Assembly (NCBI RefSeq): GCF_964355755.1
Contig: NC_092671.1
Location: 18,256,001-18,320,000, forward strand
From: Antedon mediterranea
Taxonomy: Eukaryota; Echinodermata; Crinoidea; Comatulida; Antedonidae
DNA length: 64,000 nucleotides
Direction of reading: 5' to 3'
Below are positions 24,530-39,100 of this stretch, piece by piece. The notes beneath the pieces are model-generated. The model worked only from the letters and a program-made list of their open reading frames with translations, searched no databases and had not been told where the DNA came from. Each line of letters begins with the position of its first letter. Position 1 is the first letter of the stretch. A program made the position numbers and the translations under genes.

Positions 24530-26780
24530 ATACTTCATAGAAGAAAAGTCTGAGGATTATAATATTTGATTGATTGATTGATTGATTAATTCATTGATTT
24601 GCGTTGCGTTACATACAATTATTTAAGCTTTTTCGTGACATATATCGGCCCATTACAATAGGCCTATAATTAATTAACATTAAAGAATTGTTAGTACAAT
24701 TTTTGATAGGAAAATTGTTTAGTCTATGCGATAATCATGATATAGTTGCCATGTCATTTTCATAACACGATAACTGATAAAACAAATACACGTTTACATT
24801 ATTATTATTTAATTATGTTTGTTATGGTCTATATAAGTCGGCGTAATGATGTTGATTTTGACGTTTACAGTTTACTTTAAACCATTTATTATCTAATTGT
24901 TTGGAATAATGCTGTGTTTCACGGTGGTTTTAATGGCACCGTCTGTCTGTCATCTGCAAACATAATAATTTATGACTGTGTACATATTGTGCAAGACATA
25001 TCATTACCAAACAAGAGATATATTAATAAAGGACCTACTAGTATCGTGCATGCTTGAGTTTATCAGGGAAGAAACAAATTATATGGTTTATAGAGTCAAA
25101 CTGCTTCCGCTTCATAACACACAAGCTAATGGACAGAATTTAAAACGTGGTATGATACGGTATACTACGCGTATACGATACCACACAACGTGGCAGCGTC
25201 TGTCTGATCGTGCCATGGAAGAGTAAAATTCGTTTTGTTTCAAAATCTTTTTCTCTTTGTATTAGGATCCTTCCCTGGTCGTGCTGTTTAGGAGGAGAAC
25301 TGTCAAATTATTAAATCCAAATTCAATGAAACCGCATCTTTAAAATATACAATGAAAGGCGTTTCATTGGTTGATATTCTATTAGAATTCTATGCGTTAT
25401 AAAACATAACATATAATTGTTTAAATATATTTATCTCTATGTGTGTGGTGGCACAGATAAGTATCAGATAATTATCTGACGACCGCCACTTTGAATATCA
25501 CAATTATTATGATTATTTCAAATTATAGGCCCTATACTTCTAACACGGGGTCTAGCCCTATGCATAGCTAGACCTACAAATATTTTTTTGTGTTTTCACT
25601 AAATATGTATAATATAATATTTCACTTTAAGGGTCTCTGCTTAAAAGCTTTACTTAAACATAGAGTTCCTCTTTCTATATCCTGTGATGACGTTCTGTAC
25701 TTATTTTTATGCTTAAGTTTTATGTAATAAATTCGTTTGATGTTGATATTGTGTGCTCACATGGTGTTGTGATTAGTATGAGGACTCTGGAAAGATGACT
25801 GTCTAGAAGAAAAATTATTGTGATGTTATGTTAAAGAAATTAGACAGGAGAATGTTTAGATCAATTATTGAAACATAAAGAGCTCAACATTTAAGAAAGT
25901 AATGGGGAAACTAATTTGCATGATATGTGACCAACCCATATTTCACTTTGATGGAACAACTTTTACCTTGTGGTGGACGTAGTTCGTATCTTGGTAAGTA
26001 TTACATCACATCCGTATTACCCCTATTCGTTTTGAAACATTTACAATCAACAGCATCAGGAAGAGAATGTACATGTAGAAACAATAAAGGTCCTAACATT
26101 GAACGATGTGGAATTTCAATGTAAATTTCATCTACTTTTGATCTATACATCACCACATATTCCAATTTCCTTTAGCATTAAGTAACTTTTGATTAACAAT
26201 ATCAACATATATTTTATTTATTTTATGTATATACTTGATCATGCACAGAACGTTCACATTAATCTTATACTCAATGGGAAATATCACAAATTGATCGGTA
26301 ATTATTTATTATTATCAGTTTTGTCACCTTTAAAAAAAATAGAGGTAGCCTTTGCAACTTTTCAATCAGGACGGACAAGATGAGGTGAACACTGAATATA
26401 ATATAAAAGAGATTCACATACACCATACAACAGAATAAACTATTGACAATTTATACTATCAAGGCCAGAAATGTTATTGATTTGATTTAAAAACATATTA
26501 TTGTGTAATGATATCAATATATAAAACACACCTAAGTACAGATAACGTTTAATTTCCCCGAACTAATGATTACTATTAATTGTTTATCTTATTTTGTACA
26601 ATGGAGTTGCTTGTAAATAATCTACCCCTTTTCTCTTATTCCATATAAGGTCATAATGTTTAGCCAGTTTATTGTACACACCTTTTTATCTTTTATTGTT
26701 CAATCATTTCCCCTTGTTAATTGCTTATCTTGCCTTATCTGGAGCAGCACTGTTCAATTTGATGAACAATGGTTATTGTT
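24530..26780. other. Intergenic, no gene supported
   Basis: AT-rich region between genes B and C with a (TTGA)n run at 24568-24590, which may be a LINE tail. Short ORFs at 24972 and 25927 show no domain or splice support. Confidence 0.4.
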
Positions 26781-26788
26781 GGAAAAAG

Positions 26789-26796
26789 TATAAAAG
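26789..26796 (+). promoter_or_regulatory. Candidate TATA box of gene C
   Basis: TATAAAAG stands 61 bp upstream of the gene C start codon, leaving room for a short 5' UTR starting near 26820. A possible acceptor (ttccttacag, to 26832) in between means a spliced leader exon cannot be excluded. Confidence 0.45.
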
Positions 26797-26849
26797 AAAT
26801 ATTGTCTTACTTTAACTTGATATTCCTTACAGCCTCTTTGGCTGCAAAC

Positions 26850-29800
26850 ATGAAGATCGTTCCGGCTTTTTGTTTATTGGCTCTTTTCTTAACAACAAGC
26901 AGTGAGTATTTGTATTTAATTGTTTTCTTTAATGATTGTCAAATGCACTGCAGAATTTTTTTTTCCTCGTTTTCAAGCATAGTTTTGAAATCAAAACAGT
27001 AACATTGTTACTACGGTTTGAAACAGGACATTTAATAATAGCTCAAACTTACGATGAATTATGATTAGATAAAAATAGTATTCGCATTTTGTATAGGGTG
27101 GCAACCGATTCTGCTACTGTCCCTAGGTGATATCTGTGTAACTATAGAAAGTTATCCACGTTGCTGTCTGCATAAATGCTGTACTTTTAACACCGTACAC
27201 TGTCATGTAGCACAGTGTTTGTTGACAATTTACAATGAGTTTATTACCTTAATTATTTTCTATTATAAAAAATTACTTCCTAAATATACTAAACCTAACC
27301 CTCTAAATAATCTCCCTCAACTATTAAAAAATTTAAGAATTAAAAAAAAAACATGTTCTTTATAAACCTTGAACCGAGGGCTCCACCTATTGACAGTAGC
27401 AGAATCGGGTGAGGGTGGATACGATTAGTGAAAAATTAATTATTTCTTGGTTTTTCTGTGCTTTCTTTCTTTTGTACCTTCGTTTATTTGTTTACTATCT
27501 ATGATTATAATTTCAAATACAGTCATATTATACAAAAAATAAATGTTTATGAATGTAATGGTACAAATAATGGCATGAGGTGAATGATGAAAGGTTATAT
27601 AGTTTTTATTATAACCTTTCATCATTCACCGAATGCCATTATTTGTACCATTACACGTCATTAAACATTATTATATAACACCTAAATAAATTCCTGTCAT
27701 TTGATTGGACGAATGTGGGTCACATTGCGTGCAAACGATCGTTTAATAGTACTTTTTCAAACATTTTTGTGTACGAAAAACTAAATTTTTCGTGGATGAA
27801 AAAAAAGTCTAGTATATATTTTTACTGTGAAATACAACAGCGCCACCTGTCGTCTGGCCTCAGTTTCGTTTGTAAACACAACCGCGAGATATGCAGCAGC
27901 AGATTTTTGTGTACGATTTGGAGATGCGTAATACGCCGTGGTTAGGATTCCGGCACCGGAACTCAACTGCCCACCGTTAGGGAATCCGACACGCTATTGC
28001 GCATGCCCAGAGAGCTATGGGAAGTGAATTATAGCTTGCACTAATAGTGCCACACCGCCACACCACGGAGTGTTATAGGGATTTACTGTAGCCTAGATAG
28101 TCGTTGCGCGAGCGAGAGAGCGATGGATGAAACTTGGCCTATGCCATACAAGAATTAATAATTAAAATACGACTACGCCCACGCGTTAAAATAATTATAA
28201 TGATATTAATAAGTATCAGTATCTATCTAAGAATCGTAATGCTGTTTTTAGCGTTGTGACCCTGACTACTTCCCGAAAAGTTTTTTTACATCCACGCGGT
28301 GGCTGCCGTCAACAAATCAACTTGTGATTGCATGTTGTTATGTACAGTATAATGCGTTATGAAAAATCATAAAACTAGTCATGTAATTATATAATTCATA
28401 ATGATATGACGTTTATATATGAATGAAGCAACCACTCTTTAATTACAAAATAAATAGGCCCACTGGTCACGTCTAACTGGTAGCCCTAGATTAGTGGATC
28501 CCGTATTAATAGGCATCTAGGCTAGTTCGCCGTGTGGCGCAGCTATGAAATGATCCATCGCTGTTGATAAAAGTATAGAGAGTCGCCGATTACCTTGCTC
28601 TGGGCATGCGCAATAGCGTGTCGGATTCCCTAACGGTGGGCAGTTGAGTTCCGGTGCCGGCACGGCGTATATAATATGTACTAATTTCATTCAAAAAGGC
28701 ATTTAAATTAGCTTTAGATCGTTTTTAGGATTTTTATTAATTAATGGGAACATCTGTACAAGACGTGGAATCTTTGGAAAAAACATAATTAGCCTGGATT
28801 AATTCCAGTTTCGTATTGCTGTTTTTCAACCTAGGCCTAGTAGTAGGCCTAGGCCTAGACCTGTTTTATTTAGCCTTGCTAGGTCTAGGATTGTTTGGTC
28901 GTTTGTTGACCTAATTAACACTAACAGTAGGTGCATTTATATAATCCATATAAATAATAATAGCTAATATAATTATTAAAAACCAAATGTTACTGTTAAT
29001 CAAGGTGTACAAATTTTGGCCTTGGCTATATAGGCCTACCTTGTTGGCCTATTTGATTCAAATGACAGGAATCTATTTAGATGTTATATAAAACAAATAA
29101 TGAATGTTTTATATTCGTGTAATGGTACAAATAATGGCATTTGGTGAATGATGAAAAGTTATATCAACGAGGCAACCATTCATCTCATGCCATTATTTGT
29201 ACCATTACACGAATAAACATTCATTATTTGTATATTATTGGTTTTAGTCTATATATCAAATAGATTCCTGTTATTTGAATAAGATTGAATTAAAGGTAGG
29301 CCTGGGCCTACAGTACGGTATGTCTACATTTTATTCACATTGGAACAGTAACATGTATTTGGTAGTTAATAAAATATTATATTTATTTGGACACCTAATT
29401 AGTGTTTATGTAAACAAACAACCAAACAATTCTAGGCCTAGCGAGGCTAAAGCGCCTAGTTCATTGTCGGATTACTGGAAGGTAAGTTTCAACATCTCAG
29501 CTCTTGAACTCCCACGGCAGAGGTTTTGGCTGTGGAGTTTTTAGAACTGCTGACAAAAACTTCAAAACATATTTCAATGTAAATTTGTTGCTTAACGCCT
29601 ACGGACGCAGCATAAGTTCTTCTCGTTATCTTCTCCTAAAAGCTGATGCGCTTTTTTTTGTGTCGTTTGCTAATGATAACAAAAACGTTTTATAATTTTG
29701 GAAGCATTCTCTATAGACCTAAGGTTCTTTTGGAACGTTCTCATAATCACCCACATTATGTACACGTAATTCAATTAACCATATACATCGCACGGTAGGT

Positions 29801-32800
29801 AATATTAAAGTTATATATAAACCAGCCGAATGGACAGATTCACAAAGTTGTCTATTTCATACATGGAGGCCATGTTAACTGTAACATTATTCTCATTTGG
29901 TGGTAACATCCACTGTTATGTATTTTGGCCTATATTCGGTGACCTTTGACCTCCAAATTAAGCAATAATGAACATTTCAATTTGATTGCCTAATATGGTT
30001 AATATCAGATAGGCCTAAATACTTCATGCAGTATCAAATCCATCGCTTTCGTATAAATCAAAATAACAGCGAATTTATCAAAATTGTTGTTTTGCTCATT
30101 TTGATTGAAAATGCATGGTTTCTTTAAGTTTTTATGGTTACAAGACACTGTTAAAATTCACCAAATATAAAATTGTTGGTTGATTTATATAATTTAGAAT
30201 ATCTTCCAAATTCAACTTTATAAAATTTTAATTTCCGCATTACCATTTTGGACCTTTGACACACTTTAAATAATATTCTGCCCCACTGTGACATGGTGCC
30301 ATTAAGAGGAGAATTATTATGTTAACACGATCAAAGTAAGAAGAACATAAATTATAACGATCTGCTGTTATTATTCAATACTTTATTCAATGTTCTATTA
30401 AAGGCACTAAGGCCAGAGATACTCGTTTGGTTTCAGGTTTTGTTGCTAAATTCATCGTTTTTAACATCAATTCAGTTCAATTAAATTTTTTCGATAAAAG
30501 TTGAGTTTTGATAATTTTGTATTGCTTGTATTGTATTTAGTATTCTTTATTTTTGACCAAAAAAAATAACAAAAAAATATTAAAAGAAGTAAAAGTACTA
30601 TAAAGTGTAAAAACAGGATTACAAGTAAAGCTTTTGATCTGTGGCACCCTAATACATGATTACAATTACAAAATGTTTTCATGTAAAATACATTATTCTT
30701 AATGAAAAATGCTTCTAAAGGCACTAAGAGTTTTGTACATACGTGTGCACACGCGCACACGTTTTGACAAAAAATAGGTATAATAAATAATATAATAAAT
30801 AAATTAACCAACAATTATCCACTCTCATTTGGTAGGTATTTGCAACATTCTGAGTCTCGTTTGTTTCCGTTTCTTGGTTCCATTTGGTTCCATTCGGTTC
30901 CGTTTGGTGCTTAGCAGGACCCAGAAGGCAACTTTGACAGGCAACGCAAGTCATCTAAGCTAATTCTGTTTTTCCAACGAGTTCAAGTCTTTCCCATTAA
31001 TTAATCAAAATCATATAACCGATCTAAATTAATTTAAATGCTTTTTTGGTCTAAATTAGTTCATATATGACCCTATCTCTCTAAAAGGTGTATTTTTGTC
31101 GTGATACCAGCCATCACACTCGATCTTTGCGGCAGAAGTACAAAATAGACGGCTCTGTTGTATTTCGAAAGCAATAGTAGTATAAAGCAAAATATTTTCT
31201 GAACGCGTTTTCTTTTACTCTAGTGAGTACTCTTGCATTCACAATCGACCAATCACGTGAAAAGAATTTATTTAGGGTGTTGTATAGTAAAGATTCTTAC
31301 TATTGTAAGATAAAGCGTTATCATTTAGTATCCATGGGACTCCCTACTCTCTACTCTCTGAGTACCTCAAAAACCGAACCCAAATTACATCCTTTAATTC
31401 TCACTCCTCGTCCTGCCTTCCTATGACTTGTGGCGTCCCCCAACGATCTATTCTCGGACCTCTCCTTTTCCTCATCTACATCAATGATATCCAACAAGCC
31501 TCAAATTCATTTTCTTATGTTCTTTTTGCCGACGATTCCAATATTTCCTTACTTTAATAGATTAATTTCAACTTTTAATTCAGAAATTCACCACGTCTCA
31601 AACTGGTTCAAAACTAACAAACTCTCATTAAATGTTGATAAAACTAACTTTATTCACTTCTCAAATAGTAACAAATCTAAAGAAAACCCCATCGAAATCT
31701 TCGTAGACGATGTTTTAATTAAAGTAGTTGATCATACTCAATTGGAGTAACAATATTGACGAAAAACTGAACTGGAAGCGTCACATTAATACAATATCCA
31801 ACACAATCTCTCGATCTATAGGTATAATAAACAAACTCAAATTCACTTTCCCACAAAACATCTTACTTTCCCTTTATAATACCCTTATCCCGCCTCAATT
31901 ATTGGAACATTGCTTTACGATGATGAAATTGCATCGATGATGAAAATTGCGTCGATGAAAATTGCATTGATGTAGGCCTAAAGAAAATTGCGTCGATGCA
32001 ATGAAAATTGCGTAGATTGCGTCGATGAAAATTGCATCGATGAAAACTAAATCGATTAAAATTGCGTCGATGAAAACTGTCGTACTGTGTTAATAGTTGA
32101 GAATTCTCAATAGTCAATTTGGTATGTTTTATATACCTGGGCCCGGCCGCGCATTCCCTCCTCATCTCTCCCCTGCGGCGGGCCGGCCTAGCTCTTGCTA
32201 TAGCCTCACTCGATCTTTCCCCGCGCACTCCCGCCACCCGCTTTTCTTCTTATCTGTGATTCGTTGTTGTGATACACATAGCATTGTGAGAAACATGGCA
32301 AGAACGCCTACTACTGTGACTATTGTCAGAGATCGTTTACTGATAATGCTCAAAATAGAACACATTAATGGAGTTTTCATAGATGCAGTTTTCATCGATG
32401 TAATTTTCATCGATATGGTTTCATCGATGCAGTTTCATCGATGCAGTTTTCATCGATGCAGTTTTCATCGATGCAGTTTTCCTCGATGCAGTTTTCATCG
32501 ATGCAATTTTCATCGACACAATGTTTATCACATCGACGCAATTTTCATTACATCGATACTATATTCATCAATGCAATTTTTATCACATCGACGCAATTTC
32601 ATTTTATCGACGCGATTTTCATTACATCGATGCAATTTTATCATCGCCTAAACTTGCGTAAACTGCGTTCCATATTTTATTATTATTGCGCTGCACCAAT
32701 GTAAATGTGATCCTCCTTTGATTGTGACTAAGCCAAATGTTGCACTATGTTATAATATGCTGTATGCAGCTGTACGATTGCAATTCAGCTTATATTTTCC

Positions 32801-35800
32801 CAACGTATAAGTTTTATTTTGTTGTTTTTTTAGCTTAATGTACTTTCTTTAACCTTACTTAGCTTTTGATCAATGTCAGGTGGTCTAGTGGAAGTCGGCA
32901 TAATAAGCGCATTGAGCATTTTATAAATCTTATTATCTTAGCTTATCTTCTAATTTATGAAAATCTAGAAGACTGCATACATTAGGTGACGTTTTTTTTT
33001 TTTTGCAGATGCTGCTTATACAGGTGTTGTAAATCTGGCAATATATGTATGTGAAAATGATAAGTTGACTATAGACTGTGAAGGTGAAAAGATTCACGTG
33101 GTTTCTGCTGGATACGGACGGTCTTTGTTTTACGGTGAACGATGTCCGGTACCCGGCAAAGCACCACGATCTATAAGACCAGTAGGAGATATAGGTGAAC
33201 CTGAAGCTGCGTGTTTTGAACCATCGTCCATGCATGTAGTTACCCATCTGTGTCAGGGCCTGACCTTTTGCGAAGTACATGCAACAGATAGTGTTTTTGG
33301 TGACAATTGTGCCCATGTGACGAAGAAGTATCTTGAGGTCATTTACAGATGTAAGTAGAATTTGCGTGGGAACAACAATAAAATAGATAGATCAAAGGAA
33401 ATATACATAAGTAAGTCTTAATACATTTTTCTTACATATTTTGACAATTATCGCATTATTAGGAATTAAGAATGAGAACAAATTGGATGCTTTAACTGTA
33501 TAATGCAGAAACAGATTTATATTTCAATTGGCTGATTAGGTTAAGGAAGGAGTTAAGAAAATATGACGTCATATTAATACCTTTTTTCAATTGATTTTTG
33601 TTTTGTTATAGGCTATAATGAAGATAGAAGTTTTGTTCGTGGATCGCCACTCGGTAAATAAAAATTAATGACTTTCAAACTCTAGGCTTATTGTAAATTC
33701 AATATAAAACGCTAAAAGTTATGAAATATTACGTTTTCCTCCTCAGTTTAATTTATTTTTTAAAAGCCGCCCTAACCAATATTCGAACTCGGAATATTCT
33801 GCTTGATATGATAACAATTAGACCACTTGGGCAAACTTTGTTCAAATTAGATTGGATAGCGACTCTTTTCAAAACCCTTTACTTTCGAATAACGGTGGTA
33901 TACACTTTAGTTCTCAATTGTAACTGACGCGCATCAGAAATTTCCTTGATACGCCCTCATGCGGCCTAGCGCGCTCGCGTTGACAAAAAAGACTGCTTCT
34001 GTTGCAGAAATGACGAAATTTTTCATCTTAAAACAGGGTGTTGTTCGTCTTAGATTTAAGATTAAGATATAATTAAGCAAATTATTTTACTTAGTATTAT
34101 TAATAAATCCGACTTAAGCAAAATTAAAGATTTAAGGCAAAGTTAAGATGATTTTTTTGCTAAGCAAGTTTGATAAATCCGGCCCCGGTGCTTTATAGTA
34201 TTGTTCAAATTCCAATGTTATTGATTCAGGAAATATAACAGATTTTGACTCTCGTAACAAGAGATTTCACCTATACAAAAAGTTAAATGGATGATATTTC
34301 CAAAATGAAAATAAATTGAATTGAATTGAATACAAAAACTTTGAGTCAAACTTGTTAAATGAGTATTTAGACATACCACAACTTCAGTGGAAGTGTATTA
34401 GTAAGGCTCTAGATATTTTCATAACAAGATAGTTACGATACAATACGAAATTAATACTACCAAAATAAAAAACAAAAATAAATTATTATTCCAAATGGAA
34501 AGAGTAATATAATGACAACAACTTTGATGGAAAACGGAAAATACCCTGTATCTAAAATGAAAAATGAGAAACTAGCACACGAGTAGTAGGTCTAGTAGAC
34601 CTAACTGGATATATAAGTGGGCGTCTGTCAAAGTAACTAGTCTCAAACCACTAAGTTAAATTTTGGACTTTCAGGCTTACATACTGATAGTTTCTATTGT
34701 GTTATTTGTTTAAAGGGTTGTTTAATCTTATATATTATATACATCTAATATATATAAATCCAAAGGCAAATTACTGAAAAATGACAATGCTGTGGGTATC
34801 AGTGGCTGGATCTCAATGGAGATACAAAAATAAAAAGCGAAAAGCTAAATCAAAACGATAAAGTAAACAGCCAGAAAAGTTAGCAGAGCTTTCGGGCAAC
34901 ACTAGTCCTTCATCAGTGCAAGTGAAGGAATTTGGATAACGTCATAGTATAAAGCTGGCAAGTGCTGCCTGGGTGGACAGGAATAAAAGAAATATAACAA
35001 AGGGAGCCAGGGTGGAGTCTGAATAAGAGTAGAAAACAAAGAATAAAGAGCTGCATAGGCAGGATATAGAAAAAAATCAAGATCAAATAAGTTAAAACTG
35101 CCTCAAAATAGATTTATTTTAACGACATGTTTCGGGCATAGCCCATCATCAGGTGAAAAGAATTGTAACAAAGTATAACATATATAAGTCACAAAATTAC
35201 ATAATAAAACAAATCAGCCAATCAAAGATGTTAACAAACAAAAGGCATAGTTATAAAGGAACGCCTCCAAAAGCTATGGGGTACAAAGCAGGAATGGTTG
35301 CTTATAAAGCAGGAAATTTAAAACAAAGACAAAAGCTTCAAGTGTAAATAATTGTTATGTGAATGTCTCTGGCAAAATTAATGTTTAAAGGATCTAAATT
35401 GTACATTTATGCCGGTAGGGGCAAGAGTGCAAAGCTTTACAATTATTCTTTCTTCTATAATTCTACGAGATGTCTCAGAACCATTACATACTTTAACACC
35501 AGAAATTGTAATATCCGAAATGGAATGCTCATTATTACAAAAATGGGTGGCTACAGGTAATCCGGGAGTCTTTAGTTTAATAGACCTTAAATGTTCTACA
35601 AACCTATCACCTAACCTGCGTTTAGTTTCACCAATATAAAGCACATTACATTTAGTACACGAAATACAAAACTAGATTTCTAGTGGTGCACGTAATACGA
35701 TCTGTGATAACATAATTACCAGAAACGAGGCTTATATATATATATAAATCATACTGTAAATTATAGAAACAGTGCTCATATTCGGAACATGATCTCATAA

Positions 35801-36106
35801 TCGCGTCGAGCATAGCTCATTGGCGAAAGTTCCGTATTTTTTAGTTGTATGAAAAATGTCTCTGGCGGGATTCGAACCTGCAACCTCTCGCTAACAGGGC
35901 GAGTATCATACCACTAGACCACAGAGCCATGAATAGTGCCATACAAAGGCAATTACTGAAAAAAATGACAATGCTGTGGGTATCAGTGGCTGGATCTCAA
36001 TGGAGATACAAAAAAAAAGCAAAAAGCTAAATCAAAACGATAGAGTAAACAGCCAGAAAAGTTAGCAGAGCTTTCGGGCAACACTAGCCCTTCATCAGTG
36101 CAAGTG

Positions 36107-36138
<32 letters not shown>

Positions 36139-39100
36139 GGAGATACAAAAAAAGCGAAAAGCTAAATCAAAACGATAAAGTAAAACAGCCACCTAACATA
36201 ACCATATGGTTTTTAAGCACAATTTCTATACATTTACCCACATACTTTTTTTCCTGTTCTTTATATTGTCCTTTTCCGACGAGTCTAGGAGGAAATTGTA
36301 GGCCGAAATTTACAATTACAATTTTTGTTTTTATAGAGGGCGTATTATTGAAAAATTTGCCTGGAGCTTCACAAAGTTCAACATTATATCATGCTACTGC
36401 TGATAGGGCCATTGATGGAAAAACAAGTGGAGTGTTCAATGACTACACATGTACCCATACCGGACGTAAGTTAAAACATAATTATTAGTATTGTTGTTGT
36501 TAACGTCGTCGTCGTTATTATTATTATTATTATTATTGTTATTATTCTTATTATTTTCCTCAACGTTACGCTATCAATTACCGTACTTTTATAAAAACTT
36601 TTAATTTTATTTGTCAAAAGCATCGAATTGTAAATACTGGAGAGGGCCGGTAGGTCCGTGGTGGAAAATCAACTTAGGAACACAGAAACATATTTCAAAG
36701 ATCGTGATATATAACAGAAACGACAACGAATGTTTCCGTTGTGGTAAGAAAATGTATGTTGTCTATGAAATAGAAGTAGCATGTTTACAAACAAACATTT
36801 TCTATTGATCCATAATTAGGACCTCCTTGATTAGAATGAGCAGTAGCGATAAAGCTATTGCACATTCTGCTAGAATATCTTATTTGGGCATACACATGTT
36901 AATATTTTGAATATAGGGTTGTCAAAAACAAAAACAATAACCTCTTTTTTTCTGACAAACAAAATAATTCCTGCAGATCAAATATCTGTCAAAAATACAG
37001 CAATAATGTAATGCCATCGAAATGTGAAATTACTTCACTCTTCATTGACTCTCCAAACTGACAAAGAAAATAATCCATGCAAAAAGAAGGACCTAACTAT
37101 AATAAAAAAAAACCTATCCTGTAGACCATAATTGTAAACGATAACTCGACAGACAATAGATTTTATTTTATTTTACAATTGAGATAAGGTACTAATATAC
37201 ATTCACCTTCTTTAACTCCCTTTTAATAATCAGCTATGAGGTTAGTTGGTGTTGAAGTTCGTGTTGGTGATGACAACGTACCACCTTTTAAGGGAAATCA
37301 GCAATGTGGAGATACCATTGGAAATGATGCGGTTGCTTCAAATCCCATCGAACTTATTTGTCAGAATCCAGCAGTTGTAGGACAGTACGTCACTGTTCGT
37401 CATACTGGACAGCATTGTCTTACACTTTGTGAAGTCCAGATTTATGGTATGTCTATCATAAACTCAAGTAAAACATTTGTAACTGGATGAGATTTTATCT
37501 AAGTCATCATCGGTTGTCTATTCTGGAAAACCATGTTGAATTCAAGCCTTGGTTTGTTTGGCTTATTTATTGGATCCGCATAATTAGACAACAAGAAACC
37601 CAAAAAGGAAGGGAGAATGAAATTAATAGGTATTCATATTTCACTCTTCCCTGAATATACTATTTAAATGACATAGATAGCACATATTAACGAAAACAAA
37701 CTTAATTTGTGCGTAAAGTTTCAATATATTGCATTAGTTTTATTATTATGTAAAACTTTTAAAAACAAACCCTGAGTAGGAGTCCCCTGTAACAAAAATA
37801 AATGTAGTGATATTGAGAAAAGATGACGATGTAGATTATGAACTAACTGTAAAGTCGGTTGAATTTAGAGTAGACATAAACATTATTTGCTAAGGGTTCA
37901 GCACTTAAAAAAATTGCATCCATTGTACAAAGACAGAAACAGTTTAAATGAAGATCATCAAAAATCAATAACCATCTAAATAATATAATAATGTTAGTAT
38001 TTTTTTTGTGGAGATTTTCTCTTTACCGTATAAATTCGAATTGAGGGAGGCGTTTATGTATTGGTTGTTGTAATAATTATGTATCTAAATATAAATTATG
38101 CTTAATTTGACACAGGCGAGCAAAATGGAAAATGTTTGTGACAAATCTCCGCCTTGGATATCTACCTCATCTATCTCAGATATCTACCTCATCGATCTCA
38201 GATGTACCGTGAAACGTAGATTTGATAACATTAGTTCTCACTATTACGATTTTGTTCCATATTTCTCTCTTAGGGATATCATGGAGAGTTTTAATACGAA
38301 ATTTTGGCGCTTCGTCGGTAAAGTTAGTTCCAGGTTCACGTTGAGTCATCTTCTTCCAACTTCCTGGTATCAACTAAGTCGGCTATTGGTGGCGATAGCC
38401 ATTTTAGTTTTTGTTTATGTTCGGACCGCGCGTGAGAAGGTAGTTAGCAAACTAAAATTAAATTAATAAAGATCAAATTAAATAAATTCATAAAGCATCC
38501 GAGTATATATTGGGGAATAGTATATAAAATTACTTGTGAAAAACTGATGATAAAGACGCCACCGTTTGAAATCGAGTGAAACAACAAAACCGAGTTGTTG
38601 AGTAAGCAATTATACTATTTGTAGTAGAATTCATCGGACTTTTATCTATAAATTGCCAAGTATTTGTTATTCTTTTTTACAAAACTGTTCATATCTACTC
38701 TTAGAGGATTTTATTTATTATTTTACCATATTATTCTATCTTTCGAATAAGCACCTCCCTCAAATGAACTCCGCCTCCCCACCTCCATCCTTTAATAGCC
38801 CTACCAAGCAATACACACTATACATTAAAATTAATGTTATTAATCAACTAAGACAGGTTTAGTTTACGAATATCAAGTATTTCAACTAAACCAGAAAACG
38901 TCCAAGCCAGAACGTCCTTCTAAAACTTTTTTTCCTGCGTCATTATGATTCCGAGAACCATATAAACTAGGTTATATAGGGTGTGGGAAGAGGTTATTAA
39001 ATACCTTAACAGGGGTCGTTCAATCAACCATTTTGTACACTCAAAAGTGTCCCCTTTTCTTAGTAGTTCCCATAGGTCGTAGATATTATCCTTAGATTCG

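Noticed and set aside
32097-32651. 184-codon ORF across the foldback core and right array
   Set aside because: Its C-terminal half is satellite translation and the N-terminal half shows no domain; no splice or start support.
38098-38466. 122-codon ORF
   Set aside because: Lies in a dispersed repeat whose second copy (55480-55960) does not keep the frame.
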